Shown: positions 54,660 through 63,621, numbered from the stretch's first letter. The stretch is DNA of 64,000 nucleotides from an uncultured Paracoccaceae bacterium (GCA_947492825.1 CANLNT010000001.1:2418001-2482000), one strand, 5' to 3'. Program-made: numbers and translations. Notes: generated by a model not told the origin, from the sequence alone.

Positions 54660-54891
54660 TTCCTCCGTGTTCCTTGCACAGCTCTGAAACGGACGAGCCT
54701 CGATTGGCAACTGCGGTTTGTGCCACACGAACTTGAGCTTTGGAGAGGGCGAATTTGCGCCCCCCTTCTCGGCCTAGGGCGCGCGGTGTCTGAAGACCGG
54801 TCGTGGTGTAGATTTGGGCTCTTTGGCTAGTAAGCGCCACCAAGCCAGCACCGCGTTCTGACAACACGGTTGTCGTCTTCACCAGATGGTT
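54660..54891 (-). pseudogene. Serine recombinase (resolvase/invertase) C-terminal remnant
   Basis: Reading leftward: NHLVKTTTVLSERGAGLVAL then RAQIYTTT, and after a deletion REGGRKFALSKAQVRVAQTA, VANRGSSVSELCKEHGG. This matches the catalytic-domain end (HL-KT-T-LS-RG-GL--LT), the missing middle, and the C-terminal HTH (GRKFALT-AQVRLAQ) of Tn3/Pin-type resolvases. The N-terminal catalytic Ser region is gone. Decayed mobile-element debris. Confidence 0.75.
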
Positions 54892-54939
54892 CGTAAGCGG
54901 TGCGCCGATCACCGGGTTTGGCGCAGTTTCAGGGCGGAA

Positions 54940-55125
54940 ACTCGCTGATGTCCACTTGTTTTGTCCGCCAGCAATGACCGTGAGAACGCCAGACAGATGG
55001 CCGTGGGGTTCATCCCGATGAGTTTGCATGTTTCGATCAGCGACGCGATGACGGCCCGGTTTTGTGCGCCGACATCACGCCCCACAAAGCGCAAGTTTTC
55101 TGTGGCCGTGCTCTATTGGACGGAT
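54940..55125 (-). pseudogene. IS66-family transposase C-terminal remnant
   Basis: One frame gives TENLRFVGRDVGAQNRAVIA then SLIETCKLIGMNPTA and SGHQRV, matching the IS66 C-terminal domain (RK-LFAG-D-G-N-A--SLI-TCKLNGV-P--YL ... HP--RI). An in-frame stop and divergence mark decay, and the DDE region is missing. It adjoins the resolvase remnant on the same strand. No terminal inverted repeats found. Confidence 0.65.
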
Positions 55126-55632
55126 GGTGCGGTGCGCGCGTTTGCATTGGTCTCGGCTCCCACCTGAAGGCTTATTCCGGCTCGATGCCCAATTGTACGG
55201 TGAGAGAATGAGATTTTGAAATTTACAGGAAATTTCGCCGGAGAATCTTGGCCCTACTCAACAACCTACCGGCTGGCGCCGGTGGAAATTGTTCAGAGGG
55301 TATCAATATGTGATCTTTGATTCACGCCAAAGTGGGACCGACTGGAAGTCGGTGGGTTTGCTGCAAGGCGTGACTGCTGATAGCCTCTTGGATCATTAGA
55401 TTATGATGATACGGCATAAGTTTCCCGAAAGTGCTTTTCTGCACTGAGCCAAAATCGACCCCTGCCGATCATTCAGAAGTGCGATGAAGTCTCTCCAGCG
55501 GTCGGCGCCATCAGATACAATGCGCCAGGTTTTTGCACTGTTCTGATGACGCCCTCAGCCCTTCAAAAGGCAGAACCGAAAGTTTCCAGTTTCAAACGTT
55601 CCTATTTTCAGGGGTAAAGAAACCGCCCTGCA
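55126..55632. other. Non-coding stretch, likely mobile-element debris
   Basis: No gene is supported in either strand. A small hairpin CCGACTGGAAGTCGG (about 55338) is the only structure noted. Position between IS66 debris and the cytochrome gene suggests decayed insertion sequence. Confidence 0.4.
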
Positions 55633-55944
55633 CTACGTCGGCGCAAGCGACGCGACGAAGGCAGCGATGTCGCGCATTTCCATCTCGCTTAGTGCCGAGG
55701 CGAAACCGGGCATGCTGTCTGGCGGGTTTTGGATGAAGAAGACAAAGCCATCAACGTCGAAGGCTTCTGCGGCTGGACGCAGATCGGGGGCCGAACCGCC
55801 CGCGCCGGTGCTGCCGTGGCAGGCTGCACAGACTTCGAAGTAGAGCGTGCGCCCGGTCTCGATGTTGGGGGGTGCCTCGTCTTCGGCCCAGGTGGCGGAG
55901 GCAAAGAGTGCCGCGGCCATGGCGGTTGAAAGGATCTTATTCAT
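55633..55944 (-). CDS. Secreted monoheme cytochrome c
   Basis: A 103-residue cytochrome with a Sec signal (NKILSTAMAAALFASATWAE) and a heme motif CAACH (TLYFEVCAACHGSTGAGGSA). The axial Met is probably in PDSMPGFASALSE near residue 85, then IAAFVASLAPT. Start ATG at 55944 has GGAG upstream; open frame continues into the flavoprotein antisense. Lies 68 bp after the flavoprotein on the same strand, so it is a likely electron acceptor for it. Confidence 0.9.
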   Translation of the reverse strand: MNKILSTAMAAALFASATWAEDEAPPNIETGRTLYFEVCAACHGSTGAGGSAPDLRPAAEAFDVDGFVFFIQNPPDSMPGFASALSEMEMRDIAAFVASLAPT

Positions 55945-56012
55945 GATGTGAAACTCCGGAATCGGGAAATAGGGAGCAATCCGCACCCTTGCAGGGGCGC
56001 GGGCTGCCTGCT

Positions 56013-57752
56013 TCAGATTTGCCGCACGGGCTCTTTGTTGGCTTGGATTGATGCCCGGTAGGAGAACGCCAAGAGCGGACCCAACGTCCCGCCGCCCGAC
56101 CAATAGGCCCGGCCGGTAGGCGAGGCCACGCAGTTCCCGCATCCGTACAGCCCCACGATGGGTGTTCCTTCGGTATCAAGTACCTGTCCGTGGCTGTTTG
56201 TTACCGGCCCGCCCTTGGTGTCGAGCGTGCCACCGACAACCAACGCCGCGTAATAGGGGCCGTTCTCCGAGATCGGGTGCATCGTTGGATTATCCGGATT
56301 GGCGTCCTCACCGACTGGTCCGGTAAACAACAGTTCCACCTGCCGTTCGCCCCGCGCGAAATCCTCGTCCTTTCCCGCGGCGGCAAAGCCATTGAATCGC
56401 TCGATCGCGCTTTTCAGGTTTGCGGTGAAATCCTCCGCAAGTGAAATGCCACCGGTGTTGACGGCGTATTGCGCCAGCCGTTCTTCGGTCGCCGCGCTCA
56501 GTTCTTCTAGGGTTTCGCCCTTGATGACATGCCGATCATCGCCACCATCAGGCGTGATAAGCCCGCCAAAATCTGAGCTTGCGCAGTTGTCCTGCGCGTG
56601 TTGGTCCCAGACCATGATCTGCACAAGGTCCGGCATCTCAGCTTTGGCGCCGTCCCAACGGAAGAACTGTTGCGCCAGTTCGTTGTACTGCAACTTTTCG
56701 TTCAGGGTACGATGGCCGTATTTGTTGACGAAGATCATTGAATCGCCGGTTACTGTAAAGATGCCGCTGATCGAAGGGTCCTTTGCAACGGCCTTTTCCA
56801 ACGGAATGGGGCAGAACCAAGCGTAGTTGAGATTGCCCAGAGCCGCCCCGGAGCTGCTTGCGATATTGATAAAGTCACCTTCGTTTGACAGGGCTGCACA
56901 GCCGCCAAAGATCGGAACTGACAAAAAGTTTTGTCGCATGACCGGGTTGTGTGTGTAGCCCCCGCTGGCAAAGATGACAGCCTTTCTGGCGCCGATCACC
57001 CGCAATCCTTCGGGGGTCTCGACCTGCACGCCAACAACGGCACCCGCATCATCGAAGACCAGCGTCGTCACCCGGTTCTGGGTGCGCACTTCGATCTCTT
57101 CTTCGGCACAGGACCTCAGCAGCGAGGCGATCGCTGCAGCACCGCCGTTGGAGCCGAGATCGTTGCCCTCCAGCGGATAGAGCACGCGCCCTTTGGGAGT
57201 CTTGTTCTCAGGTAGTTCAGCAAAGTAGTCGGGGGCGAAATCGAGGTGCCGATACTTGAGCGCACCGCGTTCGTCCAGAAGGTCTGCCGCGTCTGAACCG
57301 CTGTCCCAGACCGCGCCGATCATCTCGAACTGCCAGTCGGTCAGACCCAGTTTGGGGTCATCAGCGTTATAGCTTTGTGGATAGCTGATCCGCGCGGCGT
57401 ATCGCATGAAGTCTTCCCGCGGGTCGGTCAGGCCCGCGTTGCGCAGGGGCGTGTTATTCGGGACCCAGTACCAGAAGGCCGATTTCTGCGTAGTGCCGCC
57501 GGGCGTGCGCGCCTTTTCCAACACGAGCACGTCGTTGCCGTTCCACTTGCCGAAAAGCGCGCTGGTCAGCCCCCCGGCACCGGCGCCGACGCAGATCATG
57601 TCGCGGGTTTCGTCGAATTGGATATCGCTTGCGTGAAGCGGCTGCGCCTCGGCCTGCGATCCGCCAATCATGGCGGCCCCTGCGGCCGACCCGGCGGCCA
57701 GGAACTGGCGGCGCCCGATGGTTGCGGTGTGTTTGTCGTTTTCTTTCGTCAT
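56013..57752 (-). CDS. Tat-exported FAD-dependent dehydrogenase (fumarate reductase / 3-ketosteroid dehydrogenase-like)
   Basis: A 579-residue flavoprotein. Tat signal IGRRQFLAAGSAAGAAMIGG ... AEA; FAD-binding GAGAGGLTSALFGKWNGNDV, LVLEKARTPGGTTQKSAF; C-terminal YGCGNCVASPTGRAYWSGGG typical of the FAD_binding_2 family. Its location is therefore probably periplasmic, passing electrons to the adjacent cytochrome c. Upstream is a SnoaL-like gene; a divergent AraC regulator likely controls the set. Substrate unknown; steroid-like or other unsaturated ring compounds are guesses from the family. Confidence 0.9.
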   Translation of the reverse strand: MTKENDKHTATIGRRQFLAAGSAAGAAMIGGSQAEAQPLHASDIQFDETRDMICVGAGAGGLTSALFGKWNGNDVLVLEKARTPGGTTQKSAFWYWVPNNTPLRNAGLTDPREDFMRYAARISYPQSYNADDPKLGLTDWQFEMIGAVWDSGSDAADLLDERGALKYRHLDFAPDYFAELPENKTPKGRVLYPLEGNDLGSNGGAAAIASLLRSCAEEEIEVRTQNRVTTLVFDDAGAVVGVQVETPEGLRVIGARKAVIFASGGYTHNPVMRQNFLSVPIFGGCAALSNEGDFINIASSSGAALGNLNYAWFCPIPLEKAVAKDPSISGIFTVTGDSMIFVNKYGHRTLNEKLQYNELAQQFFRWDGAKAEMPDLVQIMVWDQHAQDNCASSDFGGLITPDGGDDRHVIKGETLEELSAATEERLAQYAVNTGGISLAEDFTANLKSAIERFNGFAAAGKDEDFARGERQVELLFTGPVGEDANPDNPTMHPISENGPYYAALVVGGTLDTKGGPVTNSHGQVLDTEGTPIVGLYGCGNCVASPTGRAYWSGGGTLGPLLAFSYRASIQANKEPVRQI

Positions 57753-57891
57753 AATGTCCTCCGTTTTGCGTGACCCTGCCACCCTTCGAACGAGCCCCCG
57801 GATAAGCCGGACGGGCCCTGCCTTGGGGTCAGGGGAAAGGTCGGAAAGTGTGGCGGCCAGGCCGTTTGGATTTTGACCCGGCCAGCGCCGC

Positions 57892-58350
57892 CTAGCGGTC
57901 TTTCAGCCAAGGATAACGATCGGTATCCTCGCCGCCGTAATCAGGATCGAGGTAGATCGCGAGACGGTGGATCTTGAAGTCGCGGATCTCAAACACGTCG
58001 CACCAGTTTCCGGCATGGCCAGTGCCCGCACGCCATGGGATATCCTTGGCGGTAACGCCAGCGGTTGTGCCCTCAATGACGACCATGTCGCCCTGAATGA
58101 CGTAGTTAAAGTAGCTGTTGTGGTGTTCGACGGATTTCAGAATACCCATCAGATCGGTAAAAAGCTGGGTGTATTGCTCGCGGCCTTTCGCCAAGCCCCA
58201 CTTTGGGAAATAGACCCGCGCGTGGTCATCCAGCAGCGACAGAAAGTCTCCTCCGCGATCCATACGCACAAGATATTCTAGTGCGACGGCTTTGCGCTGT
58301 TCGTCGGTCATAACGGCGGTCTCGAACCCGCCATTTTCATGTATCGTCAT
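57892..58350 (-). CDS. SnoaL-like NTF2-fold protein
   Basis: A 152-residue NTF2-like protein without signal peptide: AVALEYLVRMDRGGDFLSLL, VYFPKWGLAKGREQY, YVIQGDMVVIEGTTAGVTAK and VFEIRDFKIHRLAIYLDPDY. Resembles ester cyclase / ketosteroid isomerase-type proteins; pairing with a dehydrogenase in one operon suggests a shared small-molecule substrate. Start MTIHENGGF at 58350 is used; a longer open frame is shadow. 139 bp separate it from the flavoprotein gene. Confidence 0.87.
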   Translation of the reverse strand: MTIHENGGFETAVMTDEQRKAVALEYLVRMDRGGDFLSLLDDHARVYFPKWGLAKGREQYTQLFTDLMGILKSVEHHNSYFNYVIQGDMVVIEGTTAGVTAKDIPWRAGTGHAGNWCDVFEIRDFKIHRLAIYLDPDYGGEDTDRYPWLKDR

Positions 58351-58620
58351 TGCATCTCTCTCCCTTGAATCATGCAATCCGTTAGGGGCCGTTTGCCGAT
58401 CAGTGGCGCGCGACGCCGCCGTTTTCACAGCATTCGAACGCGCGCCCGGGACCGGGCGCAGAGGCCCCACTTTCCGTCATCTGACGGGAAGCAGCCCCAA
58501 GCTTTCCCACCCCAGCACCGAAAAGCTTCCAGATTAGCCTCGGAGCTTTTACAGATTCTGACTGCCAGCTTTGCAGACAAGGCGGATCGGCAGCCCGAAC
58601 ACCGAGCGATGGCGTGGATG

Positions 58621-58650
58621 AAAAAGATTTTTTGTTAAAAAAATCTTTTT
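58621..58650. promoter_or_regulatory. AT-rich perfect hairpin upstream of the AraC gene
   Basis: AAAAAGATTTTTT (58621-58633) and AAAAAATCTTTTT (58638-58650) are exact 13-bp inverted repeats with loop GTTA, in otherwise GC-rich sequence between the SnoaL operon and the divergent AraC gene. It may block read-through or be a protein-binding or bent DNA site. The remaining 365-bp gap has no gene. Confidence 0.6.
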
Positions 58651-58715
58651 TAGGGTAGGATCGGCCCTGCGTCCGGGGCACCAGGGCGTTGGCATGGCAG
58701 AGGGGAGGCTGAACA

Positions 58716-59567
58716 ATGCGCACTCAGACGGAGGAGACCGGAAGTCTTTCACAGTTCGCGCGTGGCGGGCCAATCGGAGGGGTCTGCTACGCTGTTTCGG
58801 GGAACCAAGGCTATTCGCTGGATATCGAACCTGAGGAAGATCTGATCTGCCTCGTGCTGGGGAATGTCTACGCGGATATGCAGCTCGACGATGGCCAAAT
58901 GAAGCGGCAGGATTTCATCGCCGCCTCCTGTTCCTTCCATGCGCGGCAGGAGCGGGTCCGGGTGGACGGTCACAAGATCGACAGCGCATTCATCGCGTTT
59001 TCCTACGGGCGGCGCTTCTTGCAGATGACCTGCGAGGATAGCATCGCCAGCCTGCGCCGCGGCGGACACGCGCTGAACCTTCAGAGCGATAAGATTTTCC
59101 ACTTAGCACGCTACGCTAAGTCGATGATCAATCGCCGGCACGACACCGACAGCCTAGAGCTGCAGTGCCTTGCCAGCATGGTTCTATTGGAAACGACAGC
59201 CATTCTGAAACCCCGGCACCGGCGTGGCGAGAAGCACGGCACGTCGGGTTTTCGCAGGGCACGGGATTTCATCGACGCAAACCTCGATCAGAAACTGACA
59301 GTCGACACCGTGGCCGGTGCCCTCGGGCTGCCGGTTCGGGTCATTTTCGACGGGGTTAAGACCAAGACGGGGCTGTCGTTTTACCAGTACGTGCTACAGC
59401 GGCGCCTGTTCCGCGCCTGTGACATGCTGGCCCACACGCAGCTTTCGATCTCTGAAATTGCGCTCGACTGCGGCTTCAGCTCGCAGCAGCACCTCACCTC
59501 GATGCTGTCGCGCCGCTACGGATGCACGCCGGGATGGGTACGCGCCAACAAAAGCTGGGTCAAATGA
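58716..59567 (+). CDS. AraC-family transcriptional regulator
   Basis: A 283-residue AraC regulator with an N-terminal cupin-like sensing domain and a C-terminal double HTH: KLTVDTVAGALGLPVRVIFD, then LSISEIALDCGFSSQQHLTS and RYGCTPGWVRANKS. Divergent from the SnoaL-flavoprotein-cytochrome operon and probably its activator. The stop overlaps a degraded IS3 fragment, so its extreme C-terminus could have been altered. Confidence 0.92.
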   Translation: MRTQTEETGSLSQFARGGPIGGVCYAVSGNQGYSLDIEPEEDLICLVLGNVYADMQLDDGQMKRQDFIAASCSFHARQERVRVDGHKIDSAFIAFSYGRRFLQMTCEDSIASLRRGGHALNLQSDKIFHLARYAKSMINRRHDTDSLELQCLASMVLLETTAILKPRHRRGEKHGTSGFRRARDFIDANLDQKLTVDTVAGALGLPVRVIFDGVKTKTGLSFYQYVLQRRLFRACDMLAHTQLSISEIALDCGFSSQQHLTSMLSRRYGCTPGWVRANKSWVK

Positions 59568-59568
59568 A

Positions 59569-59643
59569 AGCGTCACAAGCTGGCTCTCGACATACAACAA
59601 CGAAAGACCAAACTTCGGCATCGGCGGCATCAGACCGCGACAG
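59569..59643 (+). pseudogene. IS3-family transposase C-terminal remnant
   Basis: The frame reads SVTSWLSTYNNERPNFGIGG then IRPRQ, matching the end of IS3-type OrfB transposases (WL-TYN-ERPNMGIGGITP). It starts right at the AraC stop codon and has no upstream transposase body. A scar of an insertion sequence bordering this regulator; the remaining sequence to 59793 has no recognisable gene. Confidence 0.72.
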
Positions 59644-59793
59644 GTTCACTTCAAGCGCAACCTTGGCCGTAGATTTCGGCGTATGGTTCTTTCGTTTCTT
59701 CATTTGGGATCGCCACTTTCAAAATGCGATCCACATTTACGACCAGTCTGAATGTCCGCCACCACCTCTGTCTTCATCGCGGCCCCGAATTGG

Positions 59794-60648
59794 TTATTCG
59801 ATCACGAGCGATCGAATTGAAATGCGAGGCGGCTGGCTTAGGATAAACATGATCGTATCAACGACCTCGCGGTTACTGAGCTGCGCGTTAGACCCAGTAC
59901 GCTCCCAAGCGGGATCCATGGGGGATACGTCTTCAATAACGCCGGGAAAGACCGACGTAACACGAACTCTGGTTTCCGCTAATTCATCTACCAAACCGTA
60001 AACAAACCCAGCTTGCGCAGATTTCGCAGCCCGAAAGACGACAGAAGCGAGTGTTGATGGGCGATTAAGGAGGCCGCTGGTCGACACCACGGTGTGGATG
60101 TCCGCCTGCGCCCGTGCTTTCAGGTTAGGCAAAACATGTCTCGTCAAGACCAAAGCCCCGATTGCAGCTGAGCTGATACAATCATGAATGTCCAAATCTG
60201 AAAGTTGATCCAGCGACCCTGGCAACCACATTGCGCCGTTGTGGATAAGGCCATCCATGTCGCTATGCTGAACGGCCAATTGCCGCCCTGCACTCTCGAC
60301 GCTTTCGCGATTGGCAAGATCACAGCCCACCAAACTGACCTGCTGACCTGTCTCTTCAAGTATTGTGCTGGCTGTCTCTTGAAGCGCGGCGACAGTTCGC
60401 GCGAGCAAAACAAGGCGCGCGCCAGAACGGGCCATTGCTAGCGCCAATGCTGCGCCAAGGCCTCGGCTGGCCCCGGTAATCGCGAACTTCCGTTCCGCGA
60501 AGACTTGGGGGCGGACCGCCGGTTCCTTATCCGACCGGCCCGTCAAAGCGCCGCCACTGTTGTATTGAGCGAGCTCGGGAAATCCCTCGGTTGTCGTGGC
60601 CCGTGATTGCAACATGATGTGATTGTCGTCGAGGTTTAGCCCGCTCAT
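59794..60648 (-). CDS. SDR-fold protein with Phe replacing the catalytic Tyr
   Basis: A 284-residue protein. The SDR core begins near residue 54 (FAITGASRGLGAALALAMAR), with CDLANRESVES, IHNGAMWLPG and a Ser-containing VVSTSGLL. At the active site the usual YxxxK reads FRAAK (in SVVFRAAKSAQAGF), so the proton-donating Tyr is missing. The 50-residue N-terminal extension (TTEGFPELAQYNSGGALTGR) has no recognised domain. Activity is doubtful; could be a binding or regulatory SDR, or the start may lie further downstream. No strong ribosome site. 145 bp after the EamA gene on the same strand. Confidence 0.8.
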   Translation of the reverse strand: MSGLNLDDNHIMLQSRATTTEGFPELAQYNSGGALTGRSDKEPAVRPQVFAERKFAITGASRGLGAALALAMARSGARLVLLARTVAALQETASTILEETGQQVSLVGCDLANRESVESAGRQLAVQHSDMDGLIHNGAMWLPGSLDQLSDLDIHDCISSAAIGALVLTRHVLPNLKARAQADIHTVVSTSGLLNRPSTLASVVFRAAKSAQAGFVYGLVDELAETRVRVTSVFPGVIEDVSPMDPAWERTGSNAQLSNREVVDTIMFILSQPPRISIRSLVIE

Positions 60649-60793
60649 GCTGGCGACCCCTGCATCAGCCTTGCGACCACAGAAGACCCGATGTTTTGGT
60701 GATATTCCAATGACCGCGCCAAGTCGCTTAGCATCAAGTTTGGGTATGCTTTTCCCATTCCAAGTCCTTTATCCAAGGTGTGAGGTTCGCGCC

Positions 60794-61672
60794 TTATGCC
60801 GTTTTTGAGGGTTGCCGCGTGGACCAAATCGCGCCGCCGATAATCAGGCCGAAGCCTAGAATTGTGACGCGTCCCAGCGTTTCGTCCAGAAACGTGACAC
60901 CGAATAGGACGGCGGAAACTGGGATAAAAAACGCCAAAAGCGACGCGCGGGTTGGGCCAACCCTTTTGACCAATGTAAACATGAGAAGCACCGGCATGGC
61001 TGTACTGATGACGCCGATCGCAAGCGTCGCGAAGATCGCAGGCCAGCCCGGGACCGTCGTGAGTGCGCCGCCGGTGAATGCCGTCAAGGGCACAAGGATG
61101 ATGATCGCAGAGGTGAGCTGCCCTGCCGCCATCTGAACAGGGTCGAGATCGCCACGTGTGCGGGCAAAGATGTTTCCACCCGCATAGCTAAGTGCTGCAA
61201 CAAGCGTGATGACAGCACCGGTAACCTGCGCGCCAATGGATGTCAGGTTGCTTGGTCCAATGGCAAACACGACACCGACAAACGCCACGAACAGGCCGAC
61301 ACCTTGTGACGCAGAGACACGCGCGTCATCGGTGAAAACCGGAGCGATCAGCACGGTAAACAAGGGGATCGTCGCAAAAAGGATGCCACCCAAGCTGCTA
61401 GAAATATGGGTCTGGCCCCAAGCAATGGCGAAATAGGGAATGGCCGCGGTCAATGCCCCAAGGGCGAAGAGGGGAGCCCACTTGCGACCAATTGACGGCA
61501 ACCGCCGTCCACTTTTGTAGAGAAAGAAAACCACAACCGGAGTGGCCACAATCACCCGCGCCGCCGCCAATTGAAGTGGTGGAATATCAGCCACTGCGAA
61601 GCGGATCATCGGGAACGACGACCCGAAGAGAGCCGCCGTCAAGACGAGTAATATCCAATTGAAAGATGTCAT
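60794..61672 (-). CDS. EamA-family (DMT superfamily) transporter
   Basis: A 292-residue integral membrane protein with two EamA halves and about ten helices: WILLVLTAALFGSSFPMIRF ... AIAWGQTHISSSLGGILFAT; second half LVAALSYAGGNIFARTRGDL ... PTRASLLAFFIPVSAVLFGV. Drug/metabolite exporter family. ATG overlaps the MBL hydrolase stop (ATGA), so it may export the hydrolase's product. Confidence 0.93.
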   Translation of the reverse strand: MTSFNWILLVLTAALFGSSFPMIRFAVADIPPLQLAAARVIVATPVVVFFLYKSGRRLPSIGRKWAPLFALGALTAAIPYFAIAWGQTHISSSLGGILFATIPLFTVLIAPVFTDDARVSASQGVGLFVAFVGVVFAIGPSNLTSIGAQVTGAVITLVAALSYAGGNIFARTRGDLDPVQMAAGQLTSAIIILVPLTAFTGGALTTVPGWPAIFATLAIGVISTAMPVLLMFTLVKRVGPTRASLLAFFIPVSAVLFGVTFLDETLGRVTILGFGLIIGGAIWSTRQPSKTA

Positions 61673-63621
61673 GATCGTGTGCCCTGTGTTTGATGCAGTG
61701 GCGCCGGCATCGCAGGGTGCGGGCAATCAATGATTTCGGAATAGGCTGTGAACCGAAACGGATCAGTAAATTGCGCAACGCTGCGCAAGCGATCTATCGC
61801 AGCGCCTTTGCTTTCGGTGATGCGGGGGGCGGTGCCAAAGGCCTGTTCTGCGGCCACGGCCACCTGCAACGCCAGTTCGTTATCCCCAGCTGCGATCATG
61901 CGGCGCAGACCTTTTGCGACCTGCGCCTCGTTTAATCCCAGATAGTCCTTGAGTAGGCGTGCGCGCTCGACTGTGGTGATCGTGTCCAATCCTTCGGGCG
62001 ATTGCCCTGTGCGGTCTTCGCGCCAAATTCCGACCATTTGGTCCGCCACACGCGCGATGACATTGTCGCGCGCCGCTGCATAAGCCAATGCGGCCTCAGG
62101 ATGGGTGGCGAGATCGGACGGCACCAAATTGAGGCGGATAATATCCTTGGCACTGTAGCCATTTCGAACAAAACTCTCGGTCGCGTCGACCAGCCACTTG
62201 TGCATGCGGCGATAAACCTGAAGGTTCTCGCCACCGTAGAGCACCGTGAGCGGAAAGTGCCCATGCAAGACATGCGTGGCCTCCAGTGCGATCACACGAT
62301 CCATCGTGTCCGTGGCCGTGGAAACGAAGCCCTCGTTGACCCACGGCTCGCCATACCACGGCATAACAACATCCCCGACAAAGACGGTTTCCAGCCCCTT
62401 GAAATGGATCAACATCGCGTCTTCGGTTTCACCACCCGTCACTGGAATAAGAGAGATATCCGTCCCGCCGATGGTCAGGGTTTCGGGGGCGGAAATCGGA
62501 TGTGTCGGGGCATAGGATTCCACCCAGGTGTGATCAAAATTGGCACCTCGGAAAAAGCTGTAACTGTGGTCGCGATTGACGCGCTCTGTCACGGTCGCAA
62601 AATTTGCACTGCCATAGATCGCGATGTCTGGGTTGTGCTCGCGCAAGTATTGATGCCCGCCCACGTGATCCCAATGGGCATGGGTAATCAGTGCTGTGGT
62701 GATGTTGGGCAGGTTGGGGTGCGCAGCCAAAAGGAAGTCATGTGCCGCCTTAAGGGAATGCGGTTGCGTCCCCGCATCAACCGCGATGAGTTCTTTGCCG
62801 TCGTCGGATAACACAAAAAAGACGTCCGAAAAGCCAAAGCCGTAAAGCGCGAAAATGCGCCCCTCAACGACTTCATCCAGGACAGGGCGCGGTGACATGG
62901 TTGTGCCTTCAGGCCCCGTGGTGAACCACCCGATCAATGGAGCCTGCGGTTGCTGCACGCCATAACCAGAAAGCCGCAACCATTCTTTGCCTGCCTTCGG
63001 GTCATTCGTAAGCGCCGCAAGCTGACGGTAGACCTCCCGATAAAATCCGAATGTCGGCTCTGTTTCCGGACGTTCGGCCAACCATGTCAAATGCTTGATC
63101 GCGTCCGATTTTTTGAAGAAGAAACCCGGCACTTGAGCGTAAACCATACCCGCCGCCCAATGCGGCACAGGGTGTTCATGGGCGGTGCGCTTTAAGGCAC
63201 CCTCGATCAGATCAAAGCTTGCCTTAACCCATGAAATGCGCCGCATGAGCGGAACATGTTCGGCGTAGGTTGCCCGCAAAACACCTAAGGCTGATTCGTA
63301 AATCGCGAGGGTCTGTGGCTCCATCTTTCCGGCATATTGCGCCAGAATCTCAGTAAACAGTTCGATTCCAAATTCCTGTTGCTCCGACACGAGATAGAAA
63401 TTCATCGCCTGAAGGATCACCCGTGGATCTGTCACTTTCCCATAGGACAAAACGATCTCGAATTGCTGGAGCATGGATTGAAAACTGCGGTCCGCGCTGG
63501 TGTCCGAAAACCGTTGAAACCCCTCCGCGAGGTTCAATGAAGTCGCAAAATCGAAGTGCGAATGTCGGATCGAGGTGGCGGGCAGCGTCTCAGGCCTGTC
63601 AATCAAGGTGGTCAAATTCAT
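61669..63621 (-). CDS. MBL-fold hydrolase with alkylsulfatase-like features
   Basis: A 650-residue protein. The zinc motif THAHWDHVGGHQYL (HxHxDH) lies near residue 320, with GGETEDAMLIH and ATHVLHGHFPLT completing the metallo-beta-lactamase site; the region after it (VYRRMHKWLVDATESFVRNG) resembles the alkylsulfatase dimerisation segment. About 230 residues precede the MBL domain and are helical with no recognised motif. Start MNLTTLIDRP has GGAGAGA upstream; a GTG seven codons earlier is weaker. Probable target: sulfate ester or lactone; unknown. Divergent TetR gene likely regulates. Confidence 0.85.
   Translation of the reverse strand: MNLTTLIDRPETLPATSIRHSHFDFATSLNLAEGFQRFSDTSADRSFQSMLQQFEIVLSYGKVTDPRVILQAMNFYLVSEQQEFGIELFTEILAQYAGKMEPQTLAIYESALGVLRATYAEHVPLMRRISWVKASFDLIEGALKRTAHEHPVPHWAAGMVYAQVPGFFFKKSDAIKHLTWLAERPETEPTFGFYREVYRQLAALTNDPKAGKEWLRLSGYGVQQPQAPLIGWFTTGPEGTTMSPRPVLDEVVEGRIFALYGFGFSDVFFVLSDDGKELIAVDAGTQPHSLKAAHDFLLAAHPNLPNITTALITHAHWDHVGGHQYLREHNPDIAIYGSANFATVTERVNRDHSYSFFRGANFDHTWVESYAPTHPISAPETLTIGGTDISLIPVTGGETEDAMLIHFKGLETVFVGDVVMPWYGEPWVNEGFVSTATDTMDRVIALEATHVLHGHFPLTVLYGGENLQVYRRMHKWLVDATESFVRNGYSAKDIIRLNLVPSDLATHPEAALAYAAARDNVIARVADQMVGIWREDRTGQSPEGLDTITTVERARLLKDYLGLNEAQVAKGLRRMIAAGDNELALQVAVAAEQAFGTAPRITESKGAAIDRLRSVAQFTDPFRFTAYSEIIDCPHPAMPAPLHQTQGTRS

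Noticed and set aside
60645-60827. 60-codon leftward open frame upstream of the SDR
   Set aside because: No family features or ribosome site; overlaps the end of the EamA gene.
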